Source: VGJW01 sp035285595
GTDB taxonomy: Bacteria; Cyanobacteriota; Sericytochromatia; S15B-MN24; VGJW01
Reading direction: 5' to 3'
DNA: 64,000 bases
Assembly: GCA_035285595.1 (NCBI GenBank)
Contig: JAYKGV010000034.1
Span: 1-64,000 of the forward strand
The translations under genes were made by a program, and so were the position numbers. This document shows, piece by piece, positions 26,574 through 36,137 of the stretch (positions are counted from its first letter, which is position 1; each line of letters opens with the position of its first letter). The notes beneath the pieces were generated by a model. That model saw only the letters and a program-made list of their open reading frames with translations, was not told the DNA's origin and ran no database searches.

Positions 26574-27044
26574 CTACCAGCGGTAATGCGCGAAGGCCTT
26601 GTTCGCCTCGGCCATCTTGTGGGTGTCTTCCTTCTTCTTCACGCTGGGACCCGTGTTGTTGAAGCTCTCGAGCAGCTCGATGGACAACTTCTCGACCATG
26701 GGCTTACCACTACGCTTACGGGCATTGGCAATGATCCAACGGGTCGCGAGAGCAGCCCCGCGCTCAGGCTTGACCTCGACCGGCACTTGGTAGGTCGCCC
26801 CACCCACGCGCCGAGGCTTGACCTCGACCATAGGCGTCGCATTGCGCATCGCACGCTGGAACACCTCAAGAGGCTCCTTGCCAACCTTTTCGGCCACCTT
26901 GTCGACAGCCCCGTAAAAAATGCGCTCAGCAAGCGACTTCTTGCCGCTCAACATCAGACAATTGATAAAACGGGTGACCTGCTGACTACCCAACCGGGGA
27001 TCCGGCTCTGGCGCACGCTTGACAAGATGACCACGACGCGGCAT
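26574..27044 (-). CDS. rpsG: 30S ribosomal protein S7
   Basis: A 156-residue S7, 30S head assembly initiator and, in E. coli, str-operon repressor. It starts MPRRGHLVKR with GAGAGG about 9 nt upstream of the ATG; a TTG two codons earlier is less likely. FINCLMLSGKKSLAERI and VEVKPRRVGGATYQVPVEV are diagnostic. Confidence 0.98.
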   Translation of the reverse strand: MPRRGHLVKRAPEPDPRLGSQQVTRFINCLMLSGKKSLAERIFYGAVDKVAEKVGKEPLEVFQRAMRNATPMVEVKPRRVGGATYQVPVEVKPERGAALATRWIIANARKRSGKPMVEKLSIELLESFNNTGPSVKKKEDTHKMAEANKAFAHYRW

Positions 27045-27081
27045 CGGCAAAACCTCTCTTCACAAAAGGAGAAAAACGAAA

Positions 27082-27477
27082 CTACTTCTTCTTGGGCGCC
27101 GCGCCAGCCTTCGGACGCTTGGCACCATACTTGCTGCGACCCTGCATGCGATCCTTGACACCGGCAGTATCCAGAGTCCCACGAACGATATGGTAGCGAA
27201 CACCGGGAAGGTCCTTGACACGACCCCCACGAATCAAGACCACGGAGTGCTCCTGAAGGTTGTGCCCCTCACCCGGAATATAACTGGTCACTTCAATCTG
27301 ATTGGTCAACTTGACACGAGCCACCTTACGGAGAGCCGAGTTCGGCTTCTTCGGGGTGGTGGTGTACACGCGAGTACAGACGCCGCGCCTCTGGGGGCAC
27401 TTGAGCAAAGCAGGGGACTTGGTCTTGTAGACGACCCGCTCCCGCTCGCGGCGGACAAGCTGACTGATAGTGGGCAC
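27082..27477 (-). CDS. rpsL: 30S ribosomal protein S12
   Basis: A 131-residue S12 of the decoding centre. It starts at a GTG giving VPTISQLVRRERERV, the family N-terminus. TTPKKPNSALRKVARVKLTN and GEGHNLQEHSVVLIRGGRVK include the streptomycin-sensitive wild-type lysines (KKPNS and GGRVKDLPG). First gene of the str unit. Confidence 0.98.
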   Translation of the reverse strand: MPTISQLVRRERERVVYKTKSPALLKCPQRRGVCTRVYTTTPKKPNSALRKVARVKLTNQIEVTSYIPGEGHNLQEHSVVLIRGGRVKDLPGVRYHIVRGTLDTAGVKDRMQGRSKYGAKRPKAGAAPKKK

Positions 27478-27533
27478 AAAATCCTCCAAGAAGCTCTCAA
27501 CAGGCGAAAAAGCTCTCAATGCAATGGCCAACC

Positions 27534-27563
27534 AGTATAAGCCGGAAGCCGGAGAAGCGTCAA
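27534..27563 (-). promoter_or_regulatory. near-consensus sigma70 promoter for rpsL-rpsG-fusA
   Basis: TTGACG (27558-27563), an 18-bp spacer, then TATACT (27534-27539), about 55 bp before the rpsL GTG and directly after the rpoC terminator. It matches 5 of 6 bases at each element, so the str genes start their own transcript. Confidence 0.8.
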
Positions 27564-27566
27564 GGC

Positions 27567-27601
27567 AAAGGCCGTCCGGCACCTACGTTGCCGGACGGCC
27601 T
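27567..27601 (-). terminator. strong hairpin terminator after rpoC
   Basis: An 11-bp perfect stem, GGCCGTCCGGC with GCCGGACGGCC, lies 12 bp past the rpoC stop. On the minus strand it is followed by TTTGCCTTG. Separates rpoC from the str operon. Confidence 0.75.
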
Positions 27602-27613
27602 CCCTGAATACCG

Positions 27614-30600
27614 CTAAAGCTGTCCGAGCAACTCGGAGGGAACCCCACCGATAATCGCGGACTCAGCACCCACAGATTCTGGCTCCTCACCAGGATCGAA
27701 GTAACCGGTACCCGCCGGAATCAACCGACCGATGACCACATTCTCCTTCAGTCCGTGCAGGAAGTCCTTCTTGCCGGCAATTGCCGCCTCCGTGAGCACA
27801 CGTGTCGTTTCCTGGAACGAAGCCGCCGATACGAACGAGTCTGTATTGAGCGAAGCTTTGGTGATGCCGAGCAACTCGGGACTGACCTTGGCCGCCGGCT
27901 TGCCCTCCGAGAGCAGCTCCTGATTGATGCGCTCGGCCTCGAGCGAATCAATCATCTCACCAGGCAACAACTTGGAAGCCTGGGTCTCGTCAACCTTCAC
28001 CTTCCGTGTCATCTGCCTGACGATGACCTCGAGATGCTTGTCGGCAATCTCGACGCCCTGCGACCGGTAAACCATCTGCACCTCCTCGACGAGGAAGCGC
28101 TGGGTCACCTCAACAGAACCTGTCGCCGCCAAGACATCCTTGGGACTGACAGGACCATCGGTCAGGGGCTGACCACGTTCCACGCGTTCACCACGACTGA
28201 CGATCAACCGCACCGACGCCGGCACCTTCAGGGTCGTGATGCCTTGGGCCGACTTGTCCTTGCCTCTGGTCTTGGGCTGAGGAACTTCCTCCATCGGCTC
28301 GCCCTCAACCAAGGGACGATCAGCGATAATCCGCACCTCAGCCGCATCCTCGGGATCCTTGTCAAGATCGATGACACCGGCGTGGGGAGCAAGCAAAGCG
28401 TTGTCCTTCGGCTTACGAGCCTCGAGCAACTCCTCCACTCGCGGCAGACCCTGGATGATATCCCCGGTCTTCTGGCGGTTGTAGATCAACATCGCCAAGG
28501 GCTCACCCATCATCACCATGTCGCCGTCGCTCGCAATGAGCTGGGTACCGGCCGAGATCAAGTAAGGGCGAGCCTTCCGGACCACGACACGATCCCCATC
28601 CAAGCGAACGCGACCCGCCGCCTTGGCCAGCACCCCACCGCCAAGATCGTGACCTTCACGTACGAATTCACCATCCACCACGGCAGAAGTTCCGCGGGGG
28701 ACCTCGTGGAGCACCTCCTGCTCGGACGTCACCAAGGCCAAGCGCGACACAGGTCCGAGACCATCGGCAGGCACGCGCGGCTCCTCCACCATGCCAGCCG
28801 CGTGCGACCGGATTTCGGAGCGAACCACGACTGTTCCAGGATCGATCCGAACCCCGTCTTCAGCCATCAGGTACGTGACGACCTCAAGGTCGACATGGCC
28901 GGCACGATGAGGCATGGACGGAAGGTCTCGACGCAAGGTCAAGGGCTCGAGAATCGAGATCCGGAACCCATTGGGCTGGGGCTCGCCTCCCTCCTCGACA
29001 GGTGCCTGCTCCTCCATCTCGAAGCGCCCGGTCAGGCGAGCCAGCGTGCCTGTCAGCCTAAGTGCGACCTCAGTCTTCGCCAAGGCCGTTCCTACCTTCA
29101 CGCGCTCACCATCCTTGACCTGGAGACGAGTCACGTACTGCAAGGAAATGTCCTCGCTCGACGCCACGAAAGGGATGCCCTTCTGCGCCGCACGCACCAC
29201 CCTCTCGACGGTCTTGCGAACCACAATTACCGTGCCGAGGGGCTCATCGCCGTCCGAAAGCGGGATCAGGCGAACCACTCCACCCTGCCGTGCGACGACC
29301 CCCTCTGCCAGAGCCGTTCCGGCCGGAACCATCTGACCGTCCTCGACCTCTAGCTCGACACCCAGCGGGACCTCGTACCGATCACCCGGGAAGACGTAAA
29401 CCTCCTTGATGATGTTGTTGTCCTCGAAGATATGCAACACGCCGTTGGTCTTGACTTCGATGTCTCGAACCACCTCCGTGCCAGCCGCAACTTCGGCACC
29501 GTTTCGGATGCCTTCGACCAGCAAGGAAACATCCTTGTTGACCGTGATTCTCTCTTCGGGAATGAAGAGAAGCTTGACCTGCTTACCAAAAGTCCGACGA
29601 TCCTTGTCCAGGAATGCCGGCTCGCCCACGTACCGGATTTCCCCGGCCAACTGGACGAGGTCCTCGTCATCGACGTGCTCGGCCACGACCTGATCTGATT
29701 CGACCCGTGAGCCCGATCCGCCGAATTTCAGCGAGAACAGACGTTGCGTCCCATCTTCGTCATCAATCCGGAATTTGGCTTCCTTCGTCCCCGTGGTGTA
29801 ACCCTCGCAGACCAGATCCGCCGTGACCACTTCCACGCTGCGACCGGAACGGATGACCTGGCCGGCCGGCGTCCTTTCGGTCACGACATCCGCACCCATG
29901 CGAAGCGTACCGCCCAGCTGACTGCGCAGGTCGGTCTCGGCGATGACATCGCCCTTCTCGACCATCTGGCCGCTTCGAACCTTGATCGAAGCTCCCTTTG
30001 GCAGCGGGAAGACATCGCCCTCCACCACCCAGACGATGGATTCGCCAGCCTTGCCCGGCAGAGGAACCGCCGTCCGGGTGGTATTCCCCTGACGATCCGT
30101 CTTCTCCTCCACGCCAAAGTTCTGGAAGCACAGCATGCCTGGAACTTCCGCATCGATTTCCTTGGTCGCCTGCTCCATCGACTTGCGGGATGCGCCCCTC
30201 ATCTCGAGCAACGAGTAGGCGACCTGCCGGCCTGGCTCAACGACGCTCCCGTCCTCGACATCGAGCACGAAGCCGACCCCGACCTGGATCGTCTCGACCA
30301 CCTTGCCTCCCACGAGAACTTCGATGATGCCTTCACGATCGGTCACCTGGACCCGATCCCCGTGCTTCGTGCGGAACTCCCGGGTCGAGAAGGGCTCGGG
30401 GAAACGCACCTTGCCGGCTTTCGAAGCCTTCTCCACCAAAGTTGTGGCCTCAGCCGTGAACACACCGCCCGTGTGGAACGTACGCATCGTCAGCTGGGTG
30501 CCCGGCTCACCGATGGATTGAGCTGCGATGATGCCGACGGCCTCACCGATATCCACGAGCTGATGGCTCGTCAAGGACCAGCCGTAGCACTTGCGGCAGA

Positions 30601-33331
30601 CGCCACGCTGACTCTCGCAGGTGAGGGGCGAACGAATGAGGATCTGCTCCACGTCGGTGGAGGCCAAACGTTCGACGTCTTCGAAGCCGAGAATGTGGCC
30701 GACCTTGAAGACCTCTACCCCTTCCCCGTCCACGACGGCAGCAGCCAACACCCGCCCCACGGCGCGGTCCGCCATGGGAACCACCACGCGGTCGCCTTCC
30801 GTGATGGCCCGAAGTTCAAGGCCGCGTGACGTTCCACAATCCTCGTCACGAACGATGACATCCTGCGCCACGTCGGCTAGCCGCCGGGTGAGATAGCCGG
30901 AGTCCGCCGTACGAAGCGCGGTGTCGATGATGCCCTTGCGTGCCCCATAGGAGGAGATGATGTACTCCATCTGGTTCAAGCCTTCCCGGAAGTTGGACTT
31001 GATGGGAAGGTCGATGATGCGGCCGGAAGGATCCGCCATCAGGCCGCGCATGCAGACAAGCTGACTGACCTGCGTGATGTTGCCTCGGGCACCCGAGAAC
31101 GCCATCATGTACACGGAGTTGAGGCGGTCGTACTCCTCCTTGACCTTGCCCTTGAGTTCCTCGGTCGCCGAGGCCCAGGTATCAATGACCTTCGTGTAAC
31201 GCTCGACCTCAGTGATGGTGCCACGAAGGTAATCGGCCTGCGCCTTCTCGATCTCGGCGTCGGCGCGACTCAGCAAAGCCTTCTTCGAGGTCGGAACCAC
31301 AAGGTCGGCAATCGCGATGGAGACACCCGCACGAGTCGCGTAGTGGAACCCGAGATCCTTGAGTTCATTGGCCAGCAGAGCCGCACGAGAAGAACCCATC
31401 TGCGAGAACGCCCGCTGGATGATCCGCTCCAGCCCCTTCTTGTCGATGACCTTGTTCATGAAGGGGAACTCTTCAGGCAACACCTGGTTCAGGATGATGC
31501 GACCCACCGTGGTCACAATCACCTTGCGCTGCCCGAGCGCACCCTCCAACCACTGCCGACGCTCGGCTGGCGGTGCCACGAAGCCATCCTCTGCCTGCTC
31601 GCCATCCACGGCGCCAGGGTAGAGAAACTCCGCCACCGCGGCAGCCTCTTGTGCAGCCTCCTCGCGCGGCCCGTCGAAACGGACCACGATCGGCGCGTGC
31701 AAATCGAGCACCGCGTGGTGATTGTTCTTGTCCCGTCCTTCTGCGTAAGCAGCCAAGGCATCGCTGAAGGACTTGAAGACCATGCCCCGCCCCCGGATCG
31801 CCTCAGGATTGTCCACCGTAAGGTAGAAACTGCCCAACACCATGTCCTGGGTCGGAGTGATGACCGGCTTGCCGGTTGCTGGAGACAGGACGTTGTTCGA
31901 CGCCAGCATCAGCAGACGAGCTTCGGTCTGGGCCTCGACCGAGAGAGGCACGTGAACAGCCATCTGGTCACCGTCGAAGTCCGCATTGAACGCCGTGCAG
32001 ACCAGAGGATGAATCTGAATGGCGCGCCCTTCAACCAGCAGGGGTTCGAAGGCCTGGATGCCGAGGCGGTGAAGGGTCGGCGCACGGTTCAGCAGGACCG
32101 GATGATTCCGGATGACCTCTTCGAGGATGTCCCAGACGATGGTTTCCCCGCGCTCGATCTTCTTCTTGGCCGACTTGATATTCTGCACGATGCCGCGCTC
32201 GACCAGCTTGTTCATCACGAAGGGTTTGAACAGCTCGAGCGCCATCTCCTTGGGAAGGCCACACTGGTGCAACTTGAGGCTGGGGCCGACGACAATGACG
32301 GAACGCCCGGAATAATCCACGCGCTTGCCCAGAAGGTTCTGCCTGAACCGTCCCTGCTTGCCTTCGATGATGTCCGACAGACTCTTGAGAGCCCGCTGAC
32401 TCGGACCCACCACCGCACGCCCACGCCTGCCATTATCGATCAGCGCATCCACGGCCTCCTGAAGCATGCGCTTCTCGTTACGCACGATGATGTCAGGCGC
32501 ACCCATGTCCTTGAGACGACGCAGACGGTTGTTGCGATTGATGACCCGGCGATAGAGGTCATTAAGATCCGAGGTAGCGAACCGCCCACCGTCCAACTGC
32601 ACCATCGGCCGCAAATCGGGCGGAATGACAGGAATGACGTCCAGCACCATCCACGCAGGACGTGCACCCGCGGAAAGGAACGCATCGACCACACGAAGGC
32701 GCTTGATTGCCTTGAGGCGCTTGGTCTCGCTGGTGGACTCCGCTTCGACCTGCAGCCGCTCTCGCTCGGCAGGAAGGTCCAGGCGATCGAGCAGCTCCTT
32801 GATGGCCTCTGCTCCCATCTTGGCCGTGAAAACAGCCTCCTTGGACTCGAACTCCTCGTACTGGTCCTCGTTGATGGTCTGCCCGTACTCGAGCGCCTTT
32901 CCATCGATGGCACCCGTTCCGGGATCCAGCACGATGTACTCATTGAAATACACGACGTTCTCGAGATTCTTGAGCGGAATATCAAGCAACTGCGACAGGT
33001 AGCTGGGAATGCCCTTGAGGTACCAGATATGCACCACAGGTGCCGCCAGCTGGATGTGCCCCATGCGATAGCGACGGACCTTCGAGTCCGTGACCTCCAC
33101 GCCGCAACGCTCGCAGATGATGCCCTTGTGACGCACGCGCTTGTACTTGCCACAATGGCACTCCCAATCCTTGGCGGGGCCAAAGATCTTCTCGCAGAAC
33201 AAGCCGTCCCGCTCGGGCTTCAGCGTACGGTAGTTGATGGTCTCCGGCTTGGTGACCTCTCCGCGGGACCAACTGAGGATCCGCTCCGGGGAGGCGATAC
33301 CGACCTTGATGTAGTCAAACCGGGAACTCAT
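27614..33331 (-). CDS. rpoC: RNA polymerase beta' subunit, unsplit, with giant SI3-like trigger-loop insertion
   Basis: 1905 residues. The N-terminus has the zinc ribbon (CHCGKYKRVRHKG...CERCG, about 58-80), the active-site NADFDGDQMAVHVPL near residue 450, and the bridge helix/trigger-loop start GTQLTMRTFHTGG near 949. About 660 residues follow before the trigger loop resumes at QGLPRVEELLEARKPK near 1620. The insertion contains repeated beta-rich blocks and EEKTDRQGNTTR, which I recall from the SI3 of cyanobacterial and plastid RpoC2. Unlike cyanobacteria the gene is not split: FMNKVIDKKGLERII, where RpoC2 usually begins, is internal at about 622. The C-terminus GRLIPAGTGYFDPGEEPE is normal. 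It is not adjacent to rpoB. Confidence 0.97.
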   Translation of the reverse strand: MSSRFDYIKVGIASPERILSWSRGEVTKPETINYRTLKPERDGLFCEKIFGPAKDWECHCGKYKRVRHKGIICERCGVEVTDSKVRRYRMGHIQLAAPVVHIWYLKGIPSYLSQLLDIPLKNLENVVYFNEYIVLDPGTGAIDGKALEYGQTINEDQYEEFESKEAVFTAKMGAEAIKELLDRLDLPAERERLQVEAESTSETKRLKAIKRLRVVDAFLSAGARPAWMVLDVIPVIPPDLRPMVQLDGGRFATSDLNDLYRRVINRNNRLRRLKDMGAPDIIVRNEKRMLQEAVDALIDNGRRGRAVVGPSQRALKSLSDIIEGKQGRFRQNLLGKRVDYSGRSVIVVGPSLKLHQCGLPKEMALELFKPFVMNKLVERGIVQNIKSAKKKIERGETIVWDILEEVIRNHPVLLNRAPTLHRLGIQAFEPLLVEGRAIQIHPLVCTAFNADFDGDQMAVHVPLSVEAQTEARLLMLASNNVLSPATGKPVITPTQDMVLGSFYLTVDNPEAIRGRGMVFKSFSDALAAYAEGRDKNNHHAVLDLHAPIVVRFDGPREEAAQEAAAVAEFLYPGAVDGEQAEDGFVAPPAERRQWLEGALGQRKVIVTTVGRIILNQVLPEEFPFMNKVIDKKGLERIIQRAFSQMGSSRAALLANELKDLGFHYATRAGVSIAIADLVVPTSKKALLSRADAEIEKAQADYLRGTITEVERYTKVIDTWASATEELKGKVKEEYDRLNSVYMMAFSGARGNITQVSQLVCMRGLMADPSGRIIDLPIKSNFREGLNQMEYIISSYGARKGIIDTALRTADSGYLTRRLADVAQDVIVRDEDCGTSRGLELRAITEGDRVVVPMADRAVGRVLAAAVVDGEGVEVFKVGHILGFEDVERLASTDVEQILIRSPLTCESQRGVCRKCYGWSLTSHQLVDIGEAVGIIAAQSIGEPGTQLTMRTFHTGGVFTAEATTLVEKASKAGKVRFPEPFSTREFRTKHGDRVQVTDREGIIEVLVGGKVVETIQVGVGFVLDVEDGSVVEPGRQVAYSLLEMRGASRKSMEQATKEIDAEVPGMLCFQNFGVEEKTDRQGNTTRTAVPLPGKAGESIVWVVEGDVFPLPKGASIKVRSGQMVEKGDVIAETDLRSQLGGTLRMGADVVTERTPAGQVIRSGRSVEVVTADLVCEGYTTGTKEAKFRIDDEDGTQRLFSLKFGGSGSRVESDQVVAEHVDDEDLVQLAGEIRYVGEPAFLDKDRRTFGKQVKLLFIPEERITVNKDVSLLVEGIRNGAEVAAGTEVVRDIEVKTNGVLHIFEDNNIIKEVYVFPGDRYEVPLGVELEVEDGQMVPAGTALAEGVVARQGGVVRLIPLSDGDEPLGTVIVVRKTVERVVRAAQKGIPFVASSEDISLQYVTRLQVKDGERVKVGTALAKTEVALRLTGTLARLTGRFEMEEQAPVEEGGEPQPNGFRISILEPLTLRRDLPSMPHRAGHVDLEVVTYLMAEDGVRIDPGTVVVRSEIRSHAAGMVEEPRVPADGLGPVSRLALVTSEQEVLHEVPRGTSAVVDGEFVREGHDLGGGVLAKAAGRVRLDGDRVVVRKARPYLISAGTQLIASDGDMVMMGEPLAMLIYNRQKTGDIIQGLPRVEELLEARKPKDNALLAPHAGVIDLDKDPEDAAEVRIIADRPLVEGEPMEEVPQPKTRGKDKSAQGITTLKVPASVRLIVSRGERVERGQPLTDGPVSPKDVLAATGSVEVTQRFLVEEVQMVYRSQGVEIADKHLEVIVRQMTRKVKVDETQASKLLPGEMIDSLEAERINQELLSEGKPAAKVSPELLGITKASLNTDSFVSAASFQETTRVLTEAAIAGKKDFLHGLKENVVIGRLIPAGTGYFDPGEEPESVGAESAIIGGVPSELLGQL

Positions 33332-33632
33332 CCGCGCTCCTTAACTGGCTCTCACACACCGCACAGGCCCCACTATGGAACCGGCGGCAGCCAACTTTCG
33401 CTTTTAATCCGCCCTGTACGCCACCTCCGCTCGACACGAAGGCAAACGCCAAAGACAGCTTGGCCAAAACCCAATGGCACCCATTCTAGAGGCTGCCCGC
33501 CGTACGGGTCAAGGCGGTGCACATCCGCGCGAACTCTTCCACCACGCGGTTAAGGGACCCGGCGATGCGGGTACCTCTCATCATGAGCGGGCTACCTGTC
33601 CCCTGCCATACCCGTCCGGAGGGAAGCACCGA
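33332..33632. other. divergent intergenic region between rpoC and the lipoprotein cluster
   Basis: About 300 bp with no supported gene. It must contain the promoter of rpoC (minus) and of the lipoprotein cluster (plus). No convincing -35/-10 pair was found on either strand. TTGGCCAAAACCCAATGG (plus) and TTGGCT upstream of CATAGT (minus) are weak candidates only. An open frame runs through it from 33474 but lacks a credible start. Confidence 0.5.
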
Positions 33633-36080
33633 ATGATGAAGCGCTGGTCCAGATGGAGTCTTTCCTCCGCCGTCATTCTGGCGGTCGGATGCTCGGCATT
33701 ACCGGGAAGACAGGTAAGTGTGGCACCCGCCGCACCTGAAGCTACCGCCCAGTCTTGGGACCCGGCCCGGTATGTTCTCTACGGCAACGTACAGGATATC
33801 AGGGGCCTCTCCAGTCAGAACCAGCTGACGGACGCCCAGCTGGGGTCGCTGGCCAGTCAGGCGACCATCTCCCTGATCGACATCTCTTCTTCTCAGCCGG
33901 TGGGTTCAGGGCTCAGTGACAGCTCGGGCGGTTTCACGGTGACGTTCCAGGGCGGCAATGCCCCCCCCCTGAACCAGCTCTATTATCTCGAGGCCTCAAA
34001 GGCAACCAGTCCGAACCCCGGGTCGCCGATCCTTCGCCTACGTACGATCGTCCAGTGGGATGGCACGGGATGGAAGTCAATTAGCAGCTCCGCCGTCGGT
34101 GGTCCTCTGGTCATCAACCAACTCACCACGGCCCTGACCATCTTGGTGGGCCAAGGTCGCATCACGGGTGCAGATGCCATCGGCAAGGTCACGGTGACCT
34201 CCTCGTCCGTCGCGCTCAACTCGGCCAGCGTCGGTGGCGTACTTGCCGCCGAAATCCAGAGCATCGCCGCCGCCGTCAAGGCTTACCTGCTGGCAGGCAT
34301 GGAACCCATTGGCAACTTCCCCTCCAGCAGCGGCGTCACCATCACGGGTATCACTCCGACCTCGGGTGGCCCCGGCACCTTGGTCACCATCAACGGTACG
34401 GGCTTCGCCTCCTATCCCGGTGGCACGGTGGTGCGGTTCGGCGGAGCGAGCGCGCCTCCGCAAACGCCGATCAGTGTCAAGGACAACCAGGTCACAGTAC
34501 TCGTGCCGACGGTCGCAGCCTCCGGCAAGCTGCGGGTCGAATCTCTAGGCAAATTTGCCGAAACCGACTTCCAGGTTCCTCCCGGCGTCAACGTCAACAT
34601 CACCGACATCAAGCGCTTTCCGCTGAACGCCAGCCTGCCCGTGAAGTATGACGAATACTGCAAGATCGAGGGATTTGGCTTCACCACAGCCGCCAATCTT
34701 AGCAAGAACGAGGTGTACTTCCCGCTGCTGGACAAGTCCACAGGCAAGGCCTTCCCTTTGAGCAGCGGCAAGTTGGCCACCGCCTCCGTCGCCACGTATG
34801 ACGCGACCCTGAGTGGTTCCAGGGCTCTTTATCTCAAGGTGCCCGCGAATGCGACCTCGGGACCGGTCTACCTGAAGAATCCGAACGGCCTCTCCGACCC
34901 CTTCCCCTTGGTCATGGTGGACAACTCCGTCACGATCGCCGAGGTCTACCCCCGGTCGGTGGCCTCCCACGGCTATCTCCAGATCAAAGGGGACAAGTTC
35001 GGAACCGCGCTTGGCCAGGTGTTCATCGGCAACAAGGCCGCCATGGTCCAGTACTGGACCAACTCGACGATTCGGGTGGTCGTGCCCCCGGGGGTCGGTG
35101 CCAACAATGCCACAGCGGTCTCGGTCAGGCTTGCGACCGGCGCGCAGGCTGACGCGACGGTCAAGACCATCGACGGCAACCTTGAAAACTCTAACTGGGC
35201 CTATGTTTCCGGGAGCCATGGCGGCGGCAACATGAATGCTGGCTTCTGGTCCGGCAAGCGGTTCTACATTCTTCCGGCAGAGCAGAACACGGTCTATTAC
35301 TTCGATCTGAACAACGAAGGGGGACCAGCCTCAGGACTGCAGTTCGCGGGCAACTACGGCTGGAGACTGCTGCAGCAGGACATGGCAGGCACGTTCGACA
35401 ACTGGGTCGGTAAGCGGTTCTATGTCTTTCAGGACCAAGGGACCAGTGTGGCCGGTTACTTGAGCTTCGACATCGAGGGAACGGCCGGAGGTGCGTGGGG
35501 CCAGTGGAACGGTCACAACCGCGACGATATCAACTGGACCGCCTCTGAGTTGAGTTCCGTGGGTAGCGGCAGAGGCGTCTACGGAATGGGTGGCTATGCG
35601 GGCACGCCCTTCTTCTACAAGACCTACAACCCCGCGACCGATACGTACTCTGGCGGATGGACGACAGGACCCACCATCGGCAATGCCGAGACGCCCATCC
35701 TGTTTATCGCCAACCGCCTGTGGTGGCTGACCTACAACTACACCTCCTACATCAACCTCAACAGCGATGGGACACCCGCCGGGGGCTGGAACAACACAGG
35801 CGGCGGCGCCTTCTGCGGTAACTATGGCGCGTGCGCCTTCGCCGCCGGCCAGTACGTCTACATGCTCGGGCCCTGGTGCGGTGGCAGTGAGGTCAGGCGT
35901 ACGCCGGTCACCGCCGCTGGCAATGCGCCACAGGCGGCGTCGGGTTGCTGGCCCTACTACGGTAACGCCAACGTCAACTTCGGTGGGGGCGGAACGACCG
36001 TAACCTGCGGTCGCTACGTCTACAAGATCGGTGGCTGGTGCGGCAACACCAACGCAGTCCAATTCACCACGATGAACTGA
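33633..36080 (+). CDS. large surface lipoprotein with TIG/IPT domains and a C-terminal repeat region
   Basis: 815 residues. The start is an ATG at 33633 with GGAGGG 9 nt upstream. The signal peptide ends in a lipobox, LAVGC, with Cys20 as the lipid anchor. Residues 40-230 form an N-terminal domain resembling that of the opposing lipoprotein at 44374-45495 (RLRT...TTA). TIG/IPT-like Ig folds follow at about 233-315 (ITPTSGGPGTLVTINGTGF), a divergent one about 320-430, and another about 432-515. The last 300 residues are Gly/Trp/Tyr-rich with recurrent GKRFYxL-like strands, probably a beta-propeller. It is the first gene of the cluster inserted between rpoC and rpoB. Function unknown; adhesion or surface-layer roles are plausible. 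Confidence 0.85.
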   Translation: MMKRWSRWSLSSAVILAVGCSALPGRQVSVAPAAPEATAQSWDPARYVLYGNVQDIRGLSSQNQLTDAQLGSLASQATISLIDISSSQPVGSGLSDSSGGFTVTFQGGNAPPLNQLYYLEASKATSPNPGSPILRLRTIVQWDGTGWKSISSSAVGGPLVINQLTTALTILVGQGRITGADAIGKVTVTSSSVALNSASVGGVLAAEIQSIAAAVKAYLLAGMEPIGNFPSSSGVTITGITPTSGGPGTLVTINGTGFASYPGGTVVRFGGASAPPQTPISVKDNQVTVLVPTVAASGKLRVESLGKFAETDFQVPPGVNVNITDIKRFPLNASLPVKYDEYCKIEGFGFTTAANLSKNEVYFPLLDKSTGKAFPLSSGKLATASVATYDATLSGSRALYLKVPANATSGPVYLKNPNGLSDPFPLVMVDNSVTIAEVYPRSVASHGYLQIKGDKFGTALGQVFIGNKAAMVQYWTNSTIRVVVPPGVGANNATAVSVRLATGAQADATVKTIDGNLENSNWAYVSGSHGGGNMNAGFWSGKRFYILPAEQNTVYYFDLNNEGGPASGLQFAGNYGWRLLQQDMAGTFDNWVGKRFYVFQDQGTSVAGYLSFDIEGTAGGAWGQWNGHNRDDINWTASELSSVGSGRGVYGMGGYAGTPFFYKTYNPATDTYSGGWTTGPTIGNAETPILFIANRLWWLTYNYTSYINLNSDGTPAGGWNNTGGGAFCGNYGACAFAAGQYVYMLGPWCGGSEVRRTPVTAAGNAPQAASGCWPYYGNANVNFGGGGTTVTCGRYVYKIGGWCGNTNAVQFTTMN

Positions 36081-36088
36081 TGCTCCTC

Positions 36089-36111
36089 GGGGGGGGCCGC
36101 ATGGCCCCCCC
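36089..36111 (+). terminator. G/C hairpin after the first lipoprotein gene
   Basis: A run of eight G plus CC pairs with GG plus a C run around a GCAT loop just after the stop at 36080. No U-tract follows, so it could be a partial terminator or an RNA-stability element. Confidence 0.45.
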
Positions 36112-36137
36112 TCGCTACAGGAAAGCAACCGCCCAAC

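Noticed and set aside
31343..33553. 736-residue plus-strand open frame
   Set aside because: Antisense to rpoC; Leu/Arg/His-rich with no motif. It is a shadow of GC-rich coding on the other strand.
33474..33632. 53-residue N-terminal extension of the first lipoprotein
   Set aside because: Would bury the signal peptide; the ATG at 33633 has a good Shine-Dalgarno and gives a proper lipobox.
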